A DNA stretch of 64,000 nucleotides from Marsupella aquatica (GCA_973895155.1 OZ316892.1:14260001-14324000), one strand, 5' to 3'. Shown: positions 24,996-37,413, counted from the stretch's first letter. Numbers and translations are program-made. The notes: generated by a model from the letters alone, not told the origin.

Positions 24996-25685
24996 ATAAG
25001 ATTGATGCTACCTTATACAAGAAGATAGTCAACATGTTGATTTACCTTGCCAATAATCAAGCAAATATCAATTATATAGCCTGGTGTGGACAGCAGATTT
25101 ATAATTGAACCCCAGTGTCTCATGTGAATGCATTCCACCACATATTGAGATATTTAGTAAATAATGGAACAAAACTGTCAACTTTGGTATTTTGTTTCAA
25201 AGTGGCCGGCAGTATTGTTCATGGATATTCAGATGCCAATTGGATAGGAGATCAAGAACATGCACCAATCAACTGGAAGTCCAAGCGGGGGTCCAAGCAA
25301 CAATCCACTTGTATTGCCTTGACTTCCATTGAGGCAGAATACAAAAACTTTGTTTGAGGGTGTCAAAGACCTCACCTAATTGAACATTTTACTCAAAGCT
25401 GGAATTAAGGTTCAATGACAGTGAATCCACAAAGCTCGTTTGTGACAACACCAGCACACTCAAGCTAGCATAGAGTCCAATAAATATTTCATGTACTAGT
25501 AACAAAGTACGTAGAGGTCCATTTTCACTTTGCACAAGATTTGGTACAAAACCTTGTGTTTTTGAGGATAAGATATATTACTATTGGAGAGCAGGTTGCC
25601 TACATGTTTACAAAACCCCTTGGTAAAGTTAATTTCCTAGAACTTAGAGAAAAACTTGGCTTCATATGTTTGTCTACAATCTGAA
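24996..25685 (+). mobile_element. Ty1/copia retrotransposon relic (end of RT and RNase H)
   Basis: Broken frames give the usual order of the copia pol C-terminus. The end of RT comes first (DATLYKKIVNMLIYLANNQA), then HVNAFHHILRYL, the RNase H core (YSDANWIGDQ, NWKSKRGSKQQST, ALTSIEAEY), then KYVEVHFHF and the terminal motif GEQVAYMFTKPLGKVNFLEL. Stops and frame changes interrupt it, so it is inactive. No LTRs were identified. Confidence 0.9.
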
Positions 25686-25689
25686 ATGT

Positions 25690-27000
25690 CACCTTTTCCC
25701 ATCACATTTTAGTCATCAAGTGACAACTGGAACCCTTATTCTATTTTGTATATATATAACGTAGTTTACAATGTTTTCTTTGAGAACATGCAATTGAGCA
25801 CTCAATTGAATCCTCTTTGTGGTTGTGATGTAATTATCTAATCCAACCATTTACTCTTGTGTATCTTTCTTCTAGCACTACCTAGGCATTTGTATCTTTG
25901 CTCCCACGACTTTTAAACCCTGGCTGGTGCATGATCTATTTACACAATCTCTAAGGCATGCCACTACTCTAGCGTTGCATCCACTACTTGTCTCCAACTT
26001 GTGCATACATACTTGACAGAGGCCCCAAAAGTTGCTGGGTTTGATTCTTGGGTACCTTTGGCCATATCTTCGTCTACACAAATATATTCAGAAGATTGGA
26101 CAACAAGTGATTGACAATGGCATTTCTCTCATCTGCTCTTAGAGATTGATACATCATTAATAGTGACTTGGCTCATGCAGGCAAGTTTTAGATTTGTTGA
26201 CAACCCATCACTTGTACCAAGGTTCTGTCAGTCTCTCTATGTCACATCAATTGACGGTCTCTTTCTTGTGAAGCACGGCCCAAAAGTCTGCTACTTCTCT
26301 GACTATTCTCAGCAGGATTGTCTTACATTTTTGCATTACACGGGATTACATATGTGTCATATAATTAGAGATCTGTGCTTGAAGATCACACATTTATGAG
26401 GGGAGCCAAATACATTCAAAATACTCTAAGTTCACTAAACTTAAAAGAGGTCCAAAAGTAAATTCAAAATCAAATTAATACAAATGATTCACCTAGTTAA
26501 GGCAAATAAAAATAAAAATACTGAACATAAAATTTCAATAAGACAAAATCTGAAAAGTGGATTGATCATATAGTATAGTAGCTTCATAATTGATTCTGGC
26601 CTTCATGCCTGAACTCAAGACATGTAGTTCAAACAACCACTTTCAAACTAGACAGTTCCTTTCAAATTACATTGTTCACCTTAATTGGTCTTAAAATTAG
26701 TGTTTGTCCCTAATTAATGCTTGAATAGAAAATAACATTCTGGTGGGTTTGGGGGGCTAAGGCTATATCTGGTTGGAACTCCACAAAAGAGAGCAATTCA
26801 TATTTGGGAAGTACTTCTTATGATTTGTGCTGTTTGGCAAGTAGTGTAACCTTGTTAAGTCTCTGTTCCCTAGCTTTATCTAGTGATCTTCTCATGGAAG
26901 CAATTATCTCGGAACACTCCATTGCTTGAATGAAACATTCTTGTGTGAAATATGACTCCCTTCATTGTTTCAATTGATTTTTCTTGGGGGTTAGGTAACT
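25690..27000. other. Spacer after the copia relic
   Basis: AT-rich sequence. The first part may be retroelement 3' sequence. No gene supported. Confidence 0.4.
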
Positions 27001-27007
27001 CTCCAAA

Positions 27008-27856
27008 TAGGTTTATGCACACCGCGCGTTAAATCTACACCGCATTAATGCTCCCCGATCTTCTTGGGACCCCGTACACTGCCCGTCCCAGTCCCCAATG
27101 TTGCTGCCCGCTCCGGCCAGAATTTGCCAGAACATAAATTAATACTCTACCATTTTGTCACCTGCTCCGGCTCGAACAACTTTGTGCCATCGACTTTGAG
27201 TTTATGTTCTAGCATCTTTCACTTGTTTTCGCCCGCTCCGGCCCAAGTCCCCATTGTTGTTGCTTGCTCCGGCCCAAGTTTGCCATAACATAAACAATAC
27301 TCTATCATTAATCATGACTCTTATCCAAAGTACTGCCTGAACACTTAGACTCTATTATGAAACAAAGATGACTCCATTGGAAAGAAGTGCTGCCAAAACA
27401 TGAACCACGACTCCATAGAGAAGAAACATTTGGCAGAACAGCAACCAAGACTCTATCAATCATGATTCCTAACCAAAGTACTAGGCTGTACTTCAACACT
27501 TAGACTTTGTTACGAAGCAAGCACGACTCCCTAACAGGGCATGACTTTGTTGGACAAAAATGTTGCCAGAACATAAACCACAACTCCACAAGGAAGAAGT
27601 TGATGGCACAAAGTTGATAGGCCTGGAGCGAGCGACAAAAGGTGAAGGGTGCCAAAACATAAACCTAAAGTCAATGGCACAATGTTAATCGGGCTGGAGC
27701 GGGTGAAAAAATGATAGAATATTAGTTTATGTTCTGGAAAACTTGGGCCGGAGTGGGCAGCAACATCGGGGACTGGGACGGGCAGTGTACCGGGCCCCAG
27801 GACGATCAGGGAGCATTGACATGGTGTAGATTTAGCGCGCGATTTCATGCACAACT
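27008..27856. repeat. Large foldback repeat, arms of about 250 bp
   Basis: The left arm (about 27008-27260) and right arm (about 27600-27856) are inverted copies. Shared landmarks include AAATCTACACC, GTACACTGCCCGTCCCAGTC, GTTGCTGCCC, CTCCGGCC, AGAACATAAA and TTTGTGCCAT-GACTTT. The centre (about 27310-27530) holds a direct repeat around CCAAAGTACT and ACTTAGACT. GCTCCGGCCCAAGT-type units recur within the left arm. It could be a foldback or non-autonomous DNA transposon. The termini and a target duplication could not be defined. Confidence 0.75.
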
Positions 27857-28132
27857 TGAATTAGTGTTACCCTTCCTCTCCAAGTAACAATACGGACAAA
27901 CATCTTTTGATTATTTTGCTACTAGAGATATTCTAATTCACAAGAATGCCACTGTTTTTTCTGTATTTATAAAAATGTCACTGTTTTATAAACGGATAAC
28001 AAGTTTACCAAAGTAACTAAGGGAACTATATATGAAAACTGTGACATCTTTGTAAATATGAAAAAAATAGTGACAATATTATAAATTCAAAAATCTTTAG
28101 TGACAATGTACTTAAAGCTATATGGAAAAATT

Positions 28133-28268
28133 GAATTAGTATAACACTCATGTTACTTAATGCGTGCACCACTATTTAGTCCATGGTAACATTGTTGATT
28201 GATGAGTAACCCCAAAAACTTAGGGTAAGCAAATAGTGTTATCAAAGCTAATTGCAGTGAACAGTGCG
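28133..28268. repeat. Possible remnant related to the 49.8-kb MITE
   Basis: GAATTAGTATAACACT near 28133 and CTAATTGCAGTGAACAGTG ending at about 28268 resemble the internal motif and right terminus of the element at 49833-50214 (CTAATTACGGTGAACAGTG). No matching left terminus was found. Confidence 0.35.
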
Positions 28269-29638
28269 GACAACCCTTTTCAAACTAGCCAATTGTTTTC
28301 CATGGTTCATTTTTGAATTGCCTCCTGACCCTTAGGAAGCGAAACTCTTGCTCGGCAAAAAAGTGCCAAAAACTGACATTGTGCAAGGGAGGGGTCGCCA
28401 GTCCATGTCCATAAGGGAATTGGCTTTCGCAAAAGGCCTACCTCCCCAATTCCTTACAAGAACGCTGAGGTAGACCCTTGACCAGTGGAATCGACGGCGA
28501 TGTGAGCACGTCGGCCCTGCGTCACGTGATGCCATCGTCCCTCACAGGAGGACTTGAATCCCAGCTGCAATCCTGTGCAGCAGGCAAATAATGCGAGTCG
28601 AGTATGTCAGAGCTGGCGATGGTCATTTGGTGGTTCCCAAACCGAGCTGGCCGGAGGATAGACTGATGGATGGATCTCTATCGCCGCCATTTCAGTCCCC
28701 AGTAGCCACTGCGGGTGGAAAAATTAATGAGAACGAATGGATTCCATCAATGCCTGACGGAGAAATTGAATGACTTACGACTCAGTACCCACTCGTTTGA
28801 ATCTATTAATTATGCCGGCGTACGTGAGTTCTCAGCGTGTGGTGATGACGGCGGGGAGAATTTCACGGTCTGAGGAGTATCGTCTGCGGGACGATGCATT
28901 TCATATTGACGATCGGCTGAGGACGTCGAGGGCTTTAGGCGGGCGGAGTAGAGTATAGAAGATTCATTCATGCTAGTCCGCAGCGCAAATCGTTTGAGTC
29001 ATATACTCATATGTCCTAGGTGAAGTGCTGCATTCCTACAAAGCCGTTGATGAACATGCCATTTGTGCCACATTCTGGAGCAGCAAATCCTTTTTAGTGC
29101 AGTTGAAGCGTTCCTCAACGTTTTGAAGGACACTCGCTTAGGAGCATTGAACTTGTTTTGATCGATTTCATCCGTTGGTCCGGGGTAGAGTGGTTTCAGC
29201 AGAAGATGCTGGTGTCAATGGTGGAGCGCATTCGGTCGAGCTTTTCTTAAGTGTAGACAATGGATATTTACATGTCGTCCTGGCATTTGCATTTCACTGG
29301 GAAACGTAGCCCCAAATTGTGTTTCTCGAGCGAAACATAGAACTGCATCTGTAGTCATACTGCATGCGATCTCTGAGCGTTTAAGTACGGTAAATGTCAC
29401 TGCCTCTAACGGGTTGTTTGATCACTCTAGCGTTCTGCGCCAGCTGTTTGGGTTTACCGGTGTGCTTCTGCACTTCCCAATTACCACGTACGATTTTGCA
29501 GCCTCCTTGCTACTCTCACGCTTAACCTGGCAAGCTTTTCACAGCACCCAAGTAACATTCTTGTACACCTCTTGTCTGTGGTGTCCTATTTGCCGATCGA
29601 GGTCTGGTCTTCTGCATACGGGGGACGACTAGGGAATT
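28269..29638. other. 5' flank and leader of the 516-residue protein gene
   Basis: No supported gene. From 28.5 kb the sequence becomes less AT-rich, as expected of promoter and 5' UTR. ORFs of 60-72 codons (28591-28773, 28770-28958, 29414-29632) could be upstream ORFs or chance. Confidence 0.45.
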
Positions 29639-31189
29639 ATGTCTCGCTACAGACGCCTGACGGAGGCGGGATTTGACACGGAGGACTCGGAGCTATTCGA
29701 GTTCGGAGAGGTGGGTAAGGATTTCTTAGATAAGCTTATAGAAGGAGATGCAGTATTAGGACATCCAGCTGGGACCGGAAGTGTCCAGCAGCAGAAGAGC
29801 ATTCGCGAACATATACGCGCAGTTCCATCCACTGAGCTCGCGTGCACTGAGTTTTCCTGCAAGCTGCGTCATTCGACTAGCTATCGCCTTGCCCAAGACC
29901 AGCAGAATATTGAGAACGCGGACCCGAATGTCTGTCCACCTGATCCTACGAAGAAGCCAACCGTTACAACCATCTGTTCTCACAGCTCTACCGCAACCGG
30001 TGCTCCTCTCCAGGGCCAGCGACCACAAGGCGGTCGAGGAAGGGGTGGAGACTCATTGAGCAGTCGGTGGATTGGACGAAACATCGAAGAACGGAGTAGC
30101 AAATGGTGGACTGTGGGTTGCGAGTCTTTCCGTAGCGACAATTCAGCCAGCATTCTAGATAATCCAAGTGCACCCTCTTCAAGGCCAACATTCGGTCAGT
30201 GGACACCGTCTACACAGCGAGGGAACTCGTATCGAGACCGAGATCCAGCACAACCTCAGGAGAAATGGTCCTGCTCTGTGCATTCATCTAGTATTGATCT
30301 CTGTCACTGCCAGAGATTCCCAAAAGAATCGTCACCGCGAGAGGGCCAGTTCAATGATCCCATCCCAGGGCCGGAGAAGAGGTCTCTTCCCTCCATAATG
30401 CATCCCAGGTCAGACGCTTCTTACGGTGGTTCCTTCACTCAGGAGAGGGGTCCAATTCTTCAGAGAAGTAGTTCGGCAAGAGATGCAGCAGCTCTGCAGA
30501 GAAGTAGCTCGACGAGAGAAACGCCGGCGCAGCGATCTGAGATGTCCATTGACGACTGGACAGACCATCCGGCAGCTTCCAAAAGTGCTCACGTGTCCGA
30601 CAGAACGAAACACCGCGTGAGCTTTTCCTTGACCGAAAATCACGAGGTTGGGACGCAGAAGCTGCGTGAAAAGTTAAGGGAGCATGTTGCGCCTTGCAAG
30701 AAAGTCTCGCGTGCGAAGCAGCAAACTTCAAATCAGCATCCGGATCGAAATATCTCGGTTGGTTGCTGCGACCAGCCAGGCTTCGTCGAGCGCGAGAAAG
30801 AGGACATTTGCGGTGGAACGGCATACACAATCTATGGAGTGAAGGAGGTAAAGGACTACCCCAAAGCATCGTCTGGGCGCCATCACCAGCTTGCTCGCGC
30901 ATGCTCGCTTCGAGAAAATGTTTCCAATTACACAAAGATGCCGCGATCGAGCTCTGTGAATGCTGGAGGGAGGCATATCATGCCAATGGAGTGCGACACC
31001 TGTGGTAAGGGTAGCATAGGCATCGTCTTCCTCGGACTATCTGGGGAGGACGCTAGTTTTTGCAAAGCTTGTAATAAATCTTCTTCTGGGTCAGGATGGA
31101 GCTGCGGGGAAATGAAGCTTCCTAAAAAGAAGAAGTCCATCATGGACTACTGCCGGAATATTTTGAGGCTCCCTCAAAAGTTGAGATGA
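29639..31189 (+). CDS. Hypothetical protein with C-terminal CxxC/CxxC motif
   Basis: A single open frame of 516 codons. An in-frame TAG nine bases upstream fixes the start. The N-terminus is acidic (FDTEDSELFEFGEVGKDFLD). The middle is long, polar, rich in Ser, Arg, Pro and Gln and probably disordered; it includes a small repeat (LQRSSSARD, LQRSSSTRE). The C-terminus has CDTC, 22 residues, then CKAC, which could bind one zinc ion, followed by a basic tail (KLPKKKKSIMDYC). I do not recognise the family. Codon use and open length over 1.5 kb argue that it is real. The layout (acidic N-terminus, disordered centre, zinc-ribbon-like end, basic tail) would suit a nuclear or scaffold protein, but that is inference. 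A short intron cannot be excluded. Confidence 0.65.
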   Translation: MSRYRRLTEAGFDTEDSELFEFGEVGKDFLDKLIEGDAVLGHPAGTGSVQQQKSIREHIRAVPSTELACTEFSCKLRHSTSYRLAQDQQNIENADPNVCPPDPTKKPTVTTICSHSSTATGAPLQGQRPQGGRGRGGDSLSSRWIGRNIEERSSKWWTVGCESFRSDNSASILDNPSAPSSRPTFGQWTPSTQRGNSYRDRDPAQPQEKWSCSVHSSSIDLCHCQRFPKESSPREGQFNDPIPGPEKRSLPSIMHPRSDASYGGSFTQERGPILQRSSSARDAAALQRSSSTRETPAQRSEMSIDDWTDHPAASKSAHVSDRTKHRVSFSLTENHEVGTQKLREKLREHVAPCKKVSRAKQQTSNQHPDRNISVGCCDQPGFVEREKEDICGGTAYTIYGVKEVKDYPKASSGRHHQLARACSLRENVSNYTKMPRSSSVNAGGRHIMPMECDTCGKGSIGIVFLGLSGEDASFCKACNKSSSGSGWSCGEMKLPKKKKSIMDYCRNILRLPQKLR

Positions 31190-32258
31190 AGAGGTGTTCG
31201 GGAGTACGTCCCTCCTGCCATTACTCTCTGTCGAAGGCTTGGACCGGTTAATTGGACAAATACCTGAATCTCTAACTTGGGGATTCATTGTCACGCGGTC
31301 GGACCAGGAACTCGTAGGTTGATCGCTAAGTTTTGACCGAACTCCAATGTATCTAGCACAGCCGCTTATAGTGAACCTGTTTTTGTAGTATTGACGATGT
31401 AGCTTGCTCCGAAGTGAAGGCAGACTTCCAATCTGATCTCCAGATTTGCATTCGACCGAAATGAACCGGGCTATTCGTATGAACTTGACCACAATTCATG
31501 AATTGTCGCTGCTAGTAATGCTATATGTTTGAGCATGAGTTTGTCTGATGGATTTCATGTTGAAGTTCACTCGGGTGTTCACTCGATCTGGAGCTTCCGT
31601 TGGAAGCTTCTACGGAGTTCTCTTGTCCCTTTCCAAAGTTCGCATGGGTTTCCTGGGGGACAGTAGTTGGAATAAGTTTTGGAATCGCTTCTTTAGACTT
31701 GGCGGTACTATCGGTCGGGGCCGAATCCGAAAGCTTGAGAAACCTACTGTACTGTCCAGCTTCACGCCATTGTTTGCCTTGGAGCAAAGGGACATGCAAT
31801 CAATAAGAGTTAGTTGCCCTGGTATCAATTGTGAAGAAGCTACTGAAATTGATGCAAATTCTCAAAGCTTTTCTGGGTTTTGGCAGTTCAGTTCGCACTA
31901 ATGTGGCAGTTACTTTTCATGATGGAGGGATGCAATCCCAACCCTGAAATTGAAAGGGGAGTACTAAAACAAATAAAGACAATCTTCGTGCAAAGTACTG
32001 CCCACCACCAACGGAAGAGGCCGTTACCTCCACAGTGGTAACAAGGAGTTCCCTTTGCTGCCTTAATCGTCAACCTGTCACTAGCCCTAGTGTACATTAT
32101 TCAACCAGACAGTGAGACAGTGGTGAACATCTTAGAGTTGAACAACAGTATATTAATTATGAATAGTGACGTGTAACCTTTCTGGTAGAGGTAATTGCTT
32201 GATGGGACCGCAAATGGAAATGTTTTACTTCATAGGACCTCTGAAATTTTGGTACGTT

Positions 32259-32432
32259 GATTCATGGTAAATCAAGGTGATTCATGGTAAATCAAGGGTC
32301 ACAGAAGGGTCATAAACACATTTCGTTTTGGAGTCCGATCAAACAAATCACTCTTTCTAGTATAATTATGTTTACTTTTATGAGGCTTCATCCCTCTTTC
32401 TAGTATAATTATGTTCCTTTTATGAGGCTTCA
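32259..32432. repeat. Two adjacent tandem duplications (20 bp and about 43 bp)
   Basis: GATTCATGGTAAATCAAGG occurs at 32259 and 32279. A unit starting CTCTTTCTAGTATAATTATG occurs at 32351 and 32394. Confidence 0.88.
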
Positions 32433-32664
32433 ATGCTCCCTAGCAACTACCAGAAGGGCACAGTTTTCTTAATGTTTTACGCGAGGTGAAAGGTAGTATA
32501 GAGAAATATAACGACTGTACCTCCAAACAATTTTTTTCCCTTAATGTCCACCAAAGGTATCATTTTATATCATAAGCTCTTACGACACAATTTTTCCTTA
32601 TCCACTACAAAGGCATTGTTTAGTGTTTAACCACGCTGCCAAATGCATTGGACTACACTTGCAT

Positions 32665-32815
32665 TGTCAAGCCAACTGTTCATTGTGCGTCCGTAACACT
32701 ATATGGAAACTACAATTGCAATGTCAAGTCAACTGTTCATTGTGCGTCCATAACACAATATGGAAATGTCAAGTCAGCGTTCACTGTGCAGCTGTAATAG
32801 TATATGGAATATAGT
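32665..32815. repeat. Three diverged tandem units
   Basis: Units starting TGTCAAG occur at 32665, 32722 and 32767. Each contains a GTTCA(T/C)TGTGC core and a TATGG end. An (AT)n run follows at about 32827-32840. Confidence 0.8.
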
Positions 32816-33094
32816 AGTTAGAACATATATATATATATATGGTATTAAAGTTTTGGGCAAACAATAACCTAGGCGCATACAATTGAAATGGATGTGTGGT
32901 TTTGAACAGAATATCACCTGGAAAGAATTTGAAACTTTGGGTCCATTGGGAGAGACTCTTCATCTTTTGGTCCATTAAGAGATTTGTCTTGGGTTTGAAG
33001 GTACACTAAGTATATGTATCTAGTACAGTAAATGTAAAGTTCTATATATGCACTAATTTTGATGTTACTATATCCCGCAGTACTTTGTCTTATT

Positions 33095-33238
33095 CAGACT
33101 TTTGTTGTGTATTCTGATTTCAAAGTTTTTTAACATAGTAGACCATAGATTTTGAATTTATATTGGCAGACTTTTGTTGTGTATTCTTATTTCAAAGTTT
33201 CTTAACAAAGTACATCCCTTGTATAGTTTAGATTTTGA
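33095..33238. repeat. 72-bp tandem duplication
   Basis: Copies begin at 33095 and 33167 with CAGACTTTTGTTGTGTATTC, and both continue with ATTTCAAAGTTT-TTAACA. Confidence 0.85.
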
Positions 33239-33968
33239 ATTCATATCCGGCACCTCTCTAAATATTTTTAATCCTGGCTATCCTAATGCTCTTCTTTCTC
33301 GCTATTTCTAGATTCCAATATTGTGTGTCTAACCCTTCAACAAATCTCATGTAATTTCTAGCACTTCTTCTCATAAGTGGGAAAGAAATGATTCTAAACG
33401 AAGTGCACATCTTGTGTCTTTAAGTTCTCATCATGGTTTTGTTTCCTAAATTTATGGTACAATACTTATCTAGTTGTACATTTCTGTTACTCTTATCCAT
33501 GGAATCTATTTTTGGTAGATTGTCCTGTTACATTCTTGTTACATTGTTATTATTATGTGATAAGTGCATAGGATATGATTCATGATTTTTTCCTATGTGC
33601 ATGGTTGCACTACCTAGCTAGTGAGTGCATTGAAAATAGTTTATGAACTTTTCTCATATTGATTGTCATGACTCGCATATGAGACCCTTCATATTCTGAG
33701 CTTGTATCACACTTCTCAAGTGGACAAGTGCTGATTTTAAATGTAATTCTCTGCCACACTTATCTATAATTGGTTCTTATGTATGCATTGCAGGAACTGT
33801 TAAATACATGTGTACAAGTGTAGATGGAAATGCACTTATATATTTGATGTTTAGTAAAGGTTAACCTGCACTTCAGTGCATTTTTGGGTGTATGTTCCAA
33901 ATGAAAGTGCTCTAATATTGGGGGAGAACATGACCACCTGCAGTAAACCATGGAGTGCACTTATACAT

Positions 33969-34014
33969 GTTGCACTTACTGTTGCACTTACTGTTGCACT
34001 TACTGTTGCACTTA
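33969..34014. repeat. 12-bp minisatellite, nearly 4 copies
   Basis: GTTGCACTTACT is repeated perfectly three times, with a partial fourth copy. Confidence 0.95.
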
Positions 34015-35499
34015 TGCATTTGGATCAATGAGTATTAGTGTGACCCTGGGCAAATGCCCATGCCATTTCCTGCATGGGGACAATGCCCTGCCTTTCCAAT
34101 TGTCATTAAAATGAGTCGAAACCGTACAACATTTACTATTCATGGTGAGACAAGATACACAATTGCAACGGTTTTCATAATAGGCTTGGTCACCCTACTT
34201 TAGAGTAACTCATTCTAATTGCGTGGACTACGAAATGAGATATAAGATTAATAGGGGTGAAGAGTAGAATCCCCAGTGTATTATGTGTTCCCCCGTGTAC
34301 TAGGTTGGGTCTTTGTACCCCCTAATTGTCGGTGGCTGGCTTTTGCCACTCTCCGCCTCTCGCCTTTGCCTAAACGACCTTGGTCGCCTGCTTATAAAAA
34401 CAAATGTGGGGACATCTGCTTCTCAAAGATACTACGACATGGGTGCATGGAATATTTCTTTGTCCTTTAAAGCACCTTTTACTCAAATGTACCTAAAACA
34501 CAGTACAGCCCAACTGCTCTTGGAAAAGGAGCCCGCTTTTGCACTACAGTTTTTCCACAATTTTAATGTTTTTAATGATCGAAGCGCACGTGACGAACGT
34601 GAAGCCATGTGCTTTTTGCTTTAGATTACTTCCATGTCTTTCTTTGAATAAAAAGATATTACAAAGTACCATGCTTTACTTACCTAACCTCCAAAGTGCC
34701 TCTAATTACTCACCCGCCACCCAAATTGTATGTAGATAACCCAAATTACCCATCATCCACTTGGGTCATATTGTTGGTACCTTATTCTAGTGCCTGATTA
34801 GGCTAACAAGGGCACTAATTTCATTTAGCTGCCTCAGCCACATTGGCACAATAAGTCCTTTTCTAAGGGCATTCTGGCACTTCGATATTGCGGTCATCAG
34901 CTGGGTCCTTGGTCTCCTCTGGGGACTAAATGGTCCCACATCCTCCAAGACTGTGGCTGAATGTTAGCAGGCTTTTCACATATGATATAGCTGGCTCGTT
35001 TTAATACCGTACCCTATTTAGAGTATTGATTAATTTAACTAGTTTTTGAAATAGAGGCTATCCAATACTATTCAAATGTATTGAAACAATGATTCTAAAA
35101 AAATTAATGAAATAAAAATGCAGGCCTTTAAAGTGAGAAGAGGTACTATACCTTTGTGCCAGACAAGTGCATTAACTTGAATATGTAGGTCAATGTACCT
35201 TAGGAGTACAGTACTTTCTAGTTGAAGGAGAAGTAGCCCTCTCTATTTAGGTGACACATTGGAAAATTTTGACCAGTGGACATATAAACTACAGTGCATC
35301 TCTACTGGTTGAGCCTCGTGAGTCTAATCTTGTCATTCAGATAATGAAGAAATGTTAGGTAGAAATAAGAAAACAATAATATTATATATAAACACGTATG
35401 TCTAATGTACCAGATAGAAACTAATGATATGATAAGATTTCATAACATATGAATGTGTAGATTTCTAACTTATCAAATAATTGAAACTATGGACCTGAA

Positions 35500-36240
35500 A
35501 AAAATTGAAAAAAATTGAAGGGGTTAGGCTAGACCAGATGTATTCAAAAATACATAACCAGCTCTTCTAATAAGACAAGAAGGGCAGAAACATATATATC
35601 AAACTGCCAAAGAGCAGGAGGCGCTGAACCGGGAGACAGGATCCCACAGGCCAAAAAACCCAATCAAGAAAAAACAAGAAAAAAGCCAAAAGGCCAAAGA
35701 GCAAAAACAAAAAAGACCAGGCACAAGCCCAGCCCAAGGAGAACAAAGGACACACAAACCTAAAGACTACCCAACGGCAAAGTGAAGGGCCTCATAAAGC
35801 TCCGTCGTGAACTGCATAGGGGGGTCAAGCAATGGAATTCGACTAGATGCCCGGACTCCAACCGTCTCGCCTCTACGAAGGATAGTGAAGGCCTGTGCAC
35901 GCTGTTGTGCAATGGACACCCTCTGTCTAAAAAAGGATGTGATAAGAGAGACGGGTGGATAAGGCCGCCGCTCGACATAATGAACCGCACAGGAGCGCAA
36001 GAACTGGTCAAAAGTCGGGTGCAGCGCTCCAAAGACCTCCACGGCAAACGGGTAGAAAAGGTCCCCTGGGTAACGCGTAGCATAAGCCTCCTCCTTGAGG
36101 CGAGCAGCCCTCGTGGCAGCATGACCTGGGATGTGGGCAGCGGATGCCAAATTGGCTCCACTTGTGGGGTCAACAACAACCACATCCCCAAGGGCAGAAG
36201 TATAGCAGTCTCATATAGCAGAAGATGTCCCGACATACAT
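35500..36240 (-). mobile_element. Retroelement C-terminal ORF fragment
   Basis: Minus-strand ORF 36183-35767 reads VVVDPTSGANLASAAHIPGH, AATRAARLKEEAY, GDLFYPFAVEVFGALHPTFD and FFRQRVSIAQQRAQAF. The pattern DPT...A...GHAA...A...K...Y...PG..F.P.A.E..G.L.P.FD...(R)QR.S...QRAQA is one I recall from the C-terminus of retroelement reverse-transcriptase polyproteins in non-seed plants and algae. The T-rich minus-strand sequence down to about 35500 would be its 3' UTR. No RT core remains here. Element class (LINE-like or other) is uncertain. Confidence 0.6.
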
Positions 36241-37140
36241 CCCGGTCACACAAAGTGACAAAGGACACATGTTATCTAGTTTTTGTTTGATAATAAAACC
36301 ACAATGTAACTTCTCCTCTGTCTGGCCCCCACCAAAGGACTTCTTCAACAACTATTATAATTTTTTAAATTTATTTTTATTATAAATCATGTCTTGATAC
36401 CTCCCAAGTCTTTTTACAAGATTTCTCCCATGCATCCATCTTCGGGAAATTATAATTTTTGGCCAACACTGCAACCATTGAGGCAAATACCAATTACTTT
36501 GACTGATAAGGATTACCTGACCTGATTTTCCATGCCCAAAAGATCATATGTTGAACTTCTAGATAATCAATAATCAGGTCATAGGCTTTTCCTGGTCAAT
36601 ATATGCTAGCAATTGCAGTCCCTCTTGCAGATCGCTGACTGCCACAACTCCCCGCCATCCTGTTGTGCAAGTGTTGGCTGGTATGCACAATTGGCTTGTG
36701 GCGCGGGGCCCTGTAAAGGTGCAATTGGGACCACAATGTGTGGAGGTATGAAAGTTAGTGTGTTCTGTCATTGCAGACCTGGATTTACAAAAGACACATG
36801 TGCAAGAATCCAATCCTCTATCACAAGGAGTGTCATCTCCATGTTTCCCTAACTTGCCTCCCGTCTAAACTCAAATTCACAATTTACAAGAAAACCTCAT
36901 CTTGGCACAATTATATGTTATGCACTCTACACCTTCTAAATCCTGCAACATTTGACTCATCCAAAAATTGGACTCTATCTTGCAGACTTGCACAGTGGCC
37001 AGTTCCTCTGCCTGGAATTGACACTTCACTAGACTAAACAAACTGAGATGCAAACAAAATTTTACTGCCCTTAAACTTGCTGCAGCCTTACTATTGGGAC
37101 CCTTACTATTGCATGTCAAAATAATTGCATGTCAAAATGT

Positions 37141-37413
37141 GACAATGTACTATATTCATTCCTTACCATGATAAAGCCAATTATTTGTTTGAATCACTGT
37201 ATGTTATTTTGGCCGTCTTTTTCATGTGCAATCACAGGATGCCAGCAGTAGCCCGGGAATGGCTATGATGGCTGCATATGTGAGAATAGTTAGACAACAG
37301 TAAGTGTCCCAATAATGACACTGTACTACATATCCCCTACCATGATAAAGCCAATTATTTGTTTAAATCGCTGTATTTTGGCCGTCTTCCATCTGCGATT
37401 ACAGCGATGCCAA
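37141..37413. repeat. Diverged direct repeat of about 100 bp
   Basis: 37141-37240 and 37317-37413 share GACA-TGTACTA, CCATGATAAAGCCAATTATT, TGTATTTTGGCCGTCTT and GCGATTACAG-type sequence. Confidence 0.8.

Larger units (their letters stand above)
31190..35500. other. Spacer rich in short tandem repeats
   Basis: The first 700 bases may be 3' UTR of the upstream gene; ORF 31548-31901 there has no domain. The rest is AT-rich with the repeats listed separately and no supported gene. Confidence 0.5.

Noticed and set aside
31548-31901. 117-codon ORF downstream of the 516-residue protein
   Set aside because: No domain, several overlapping ORFs in other frames, more likely 3' UTR or spacer.
33969-34014. 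Regular repeat resembling a CRISPR-like array
   Set aside because: Twelve-base units without spacers in plant nuclear DNA; a simple minisatellite.
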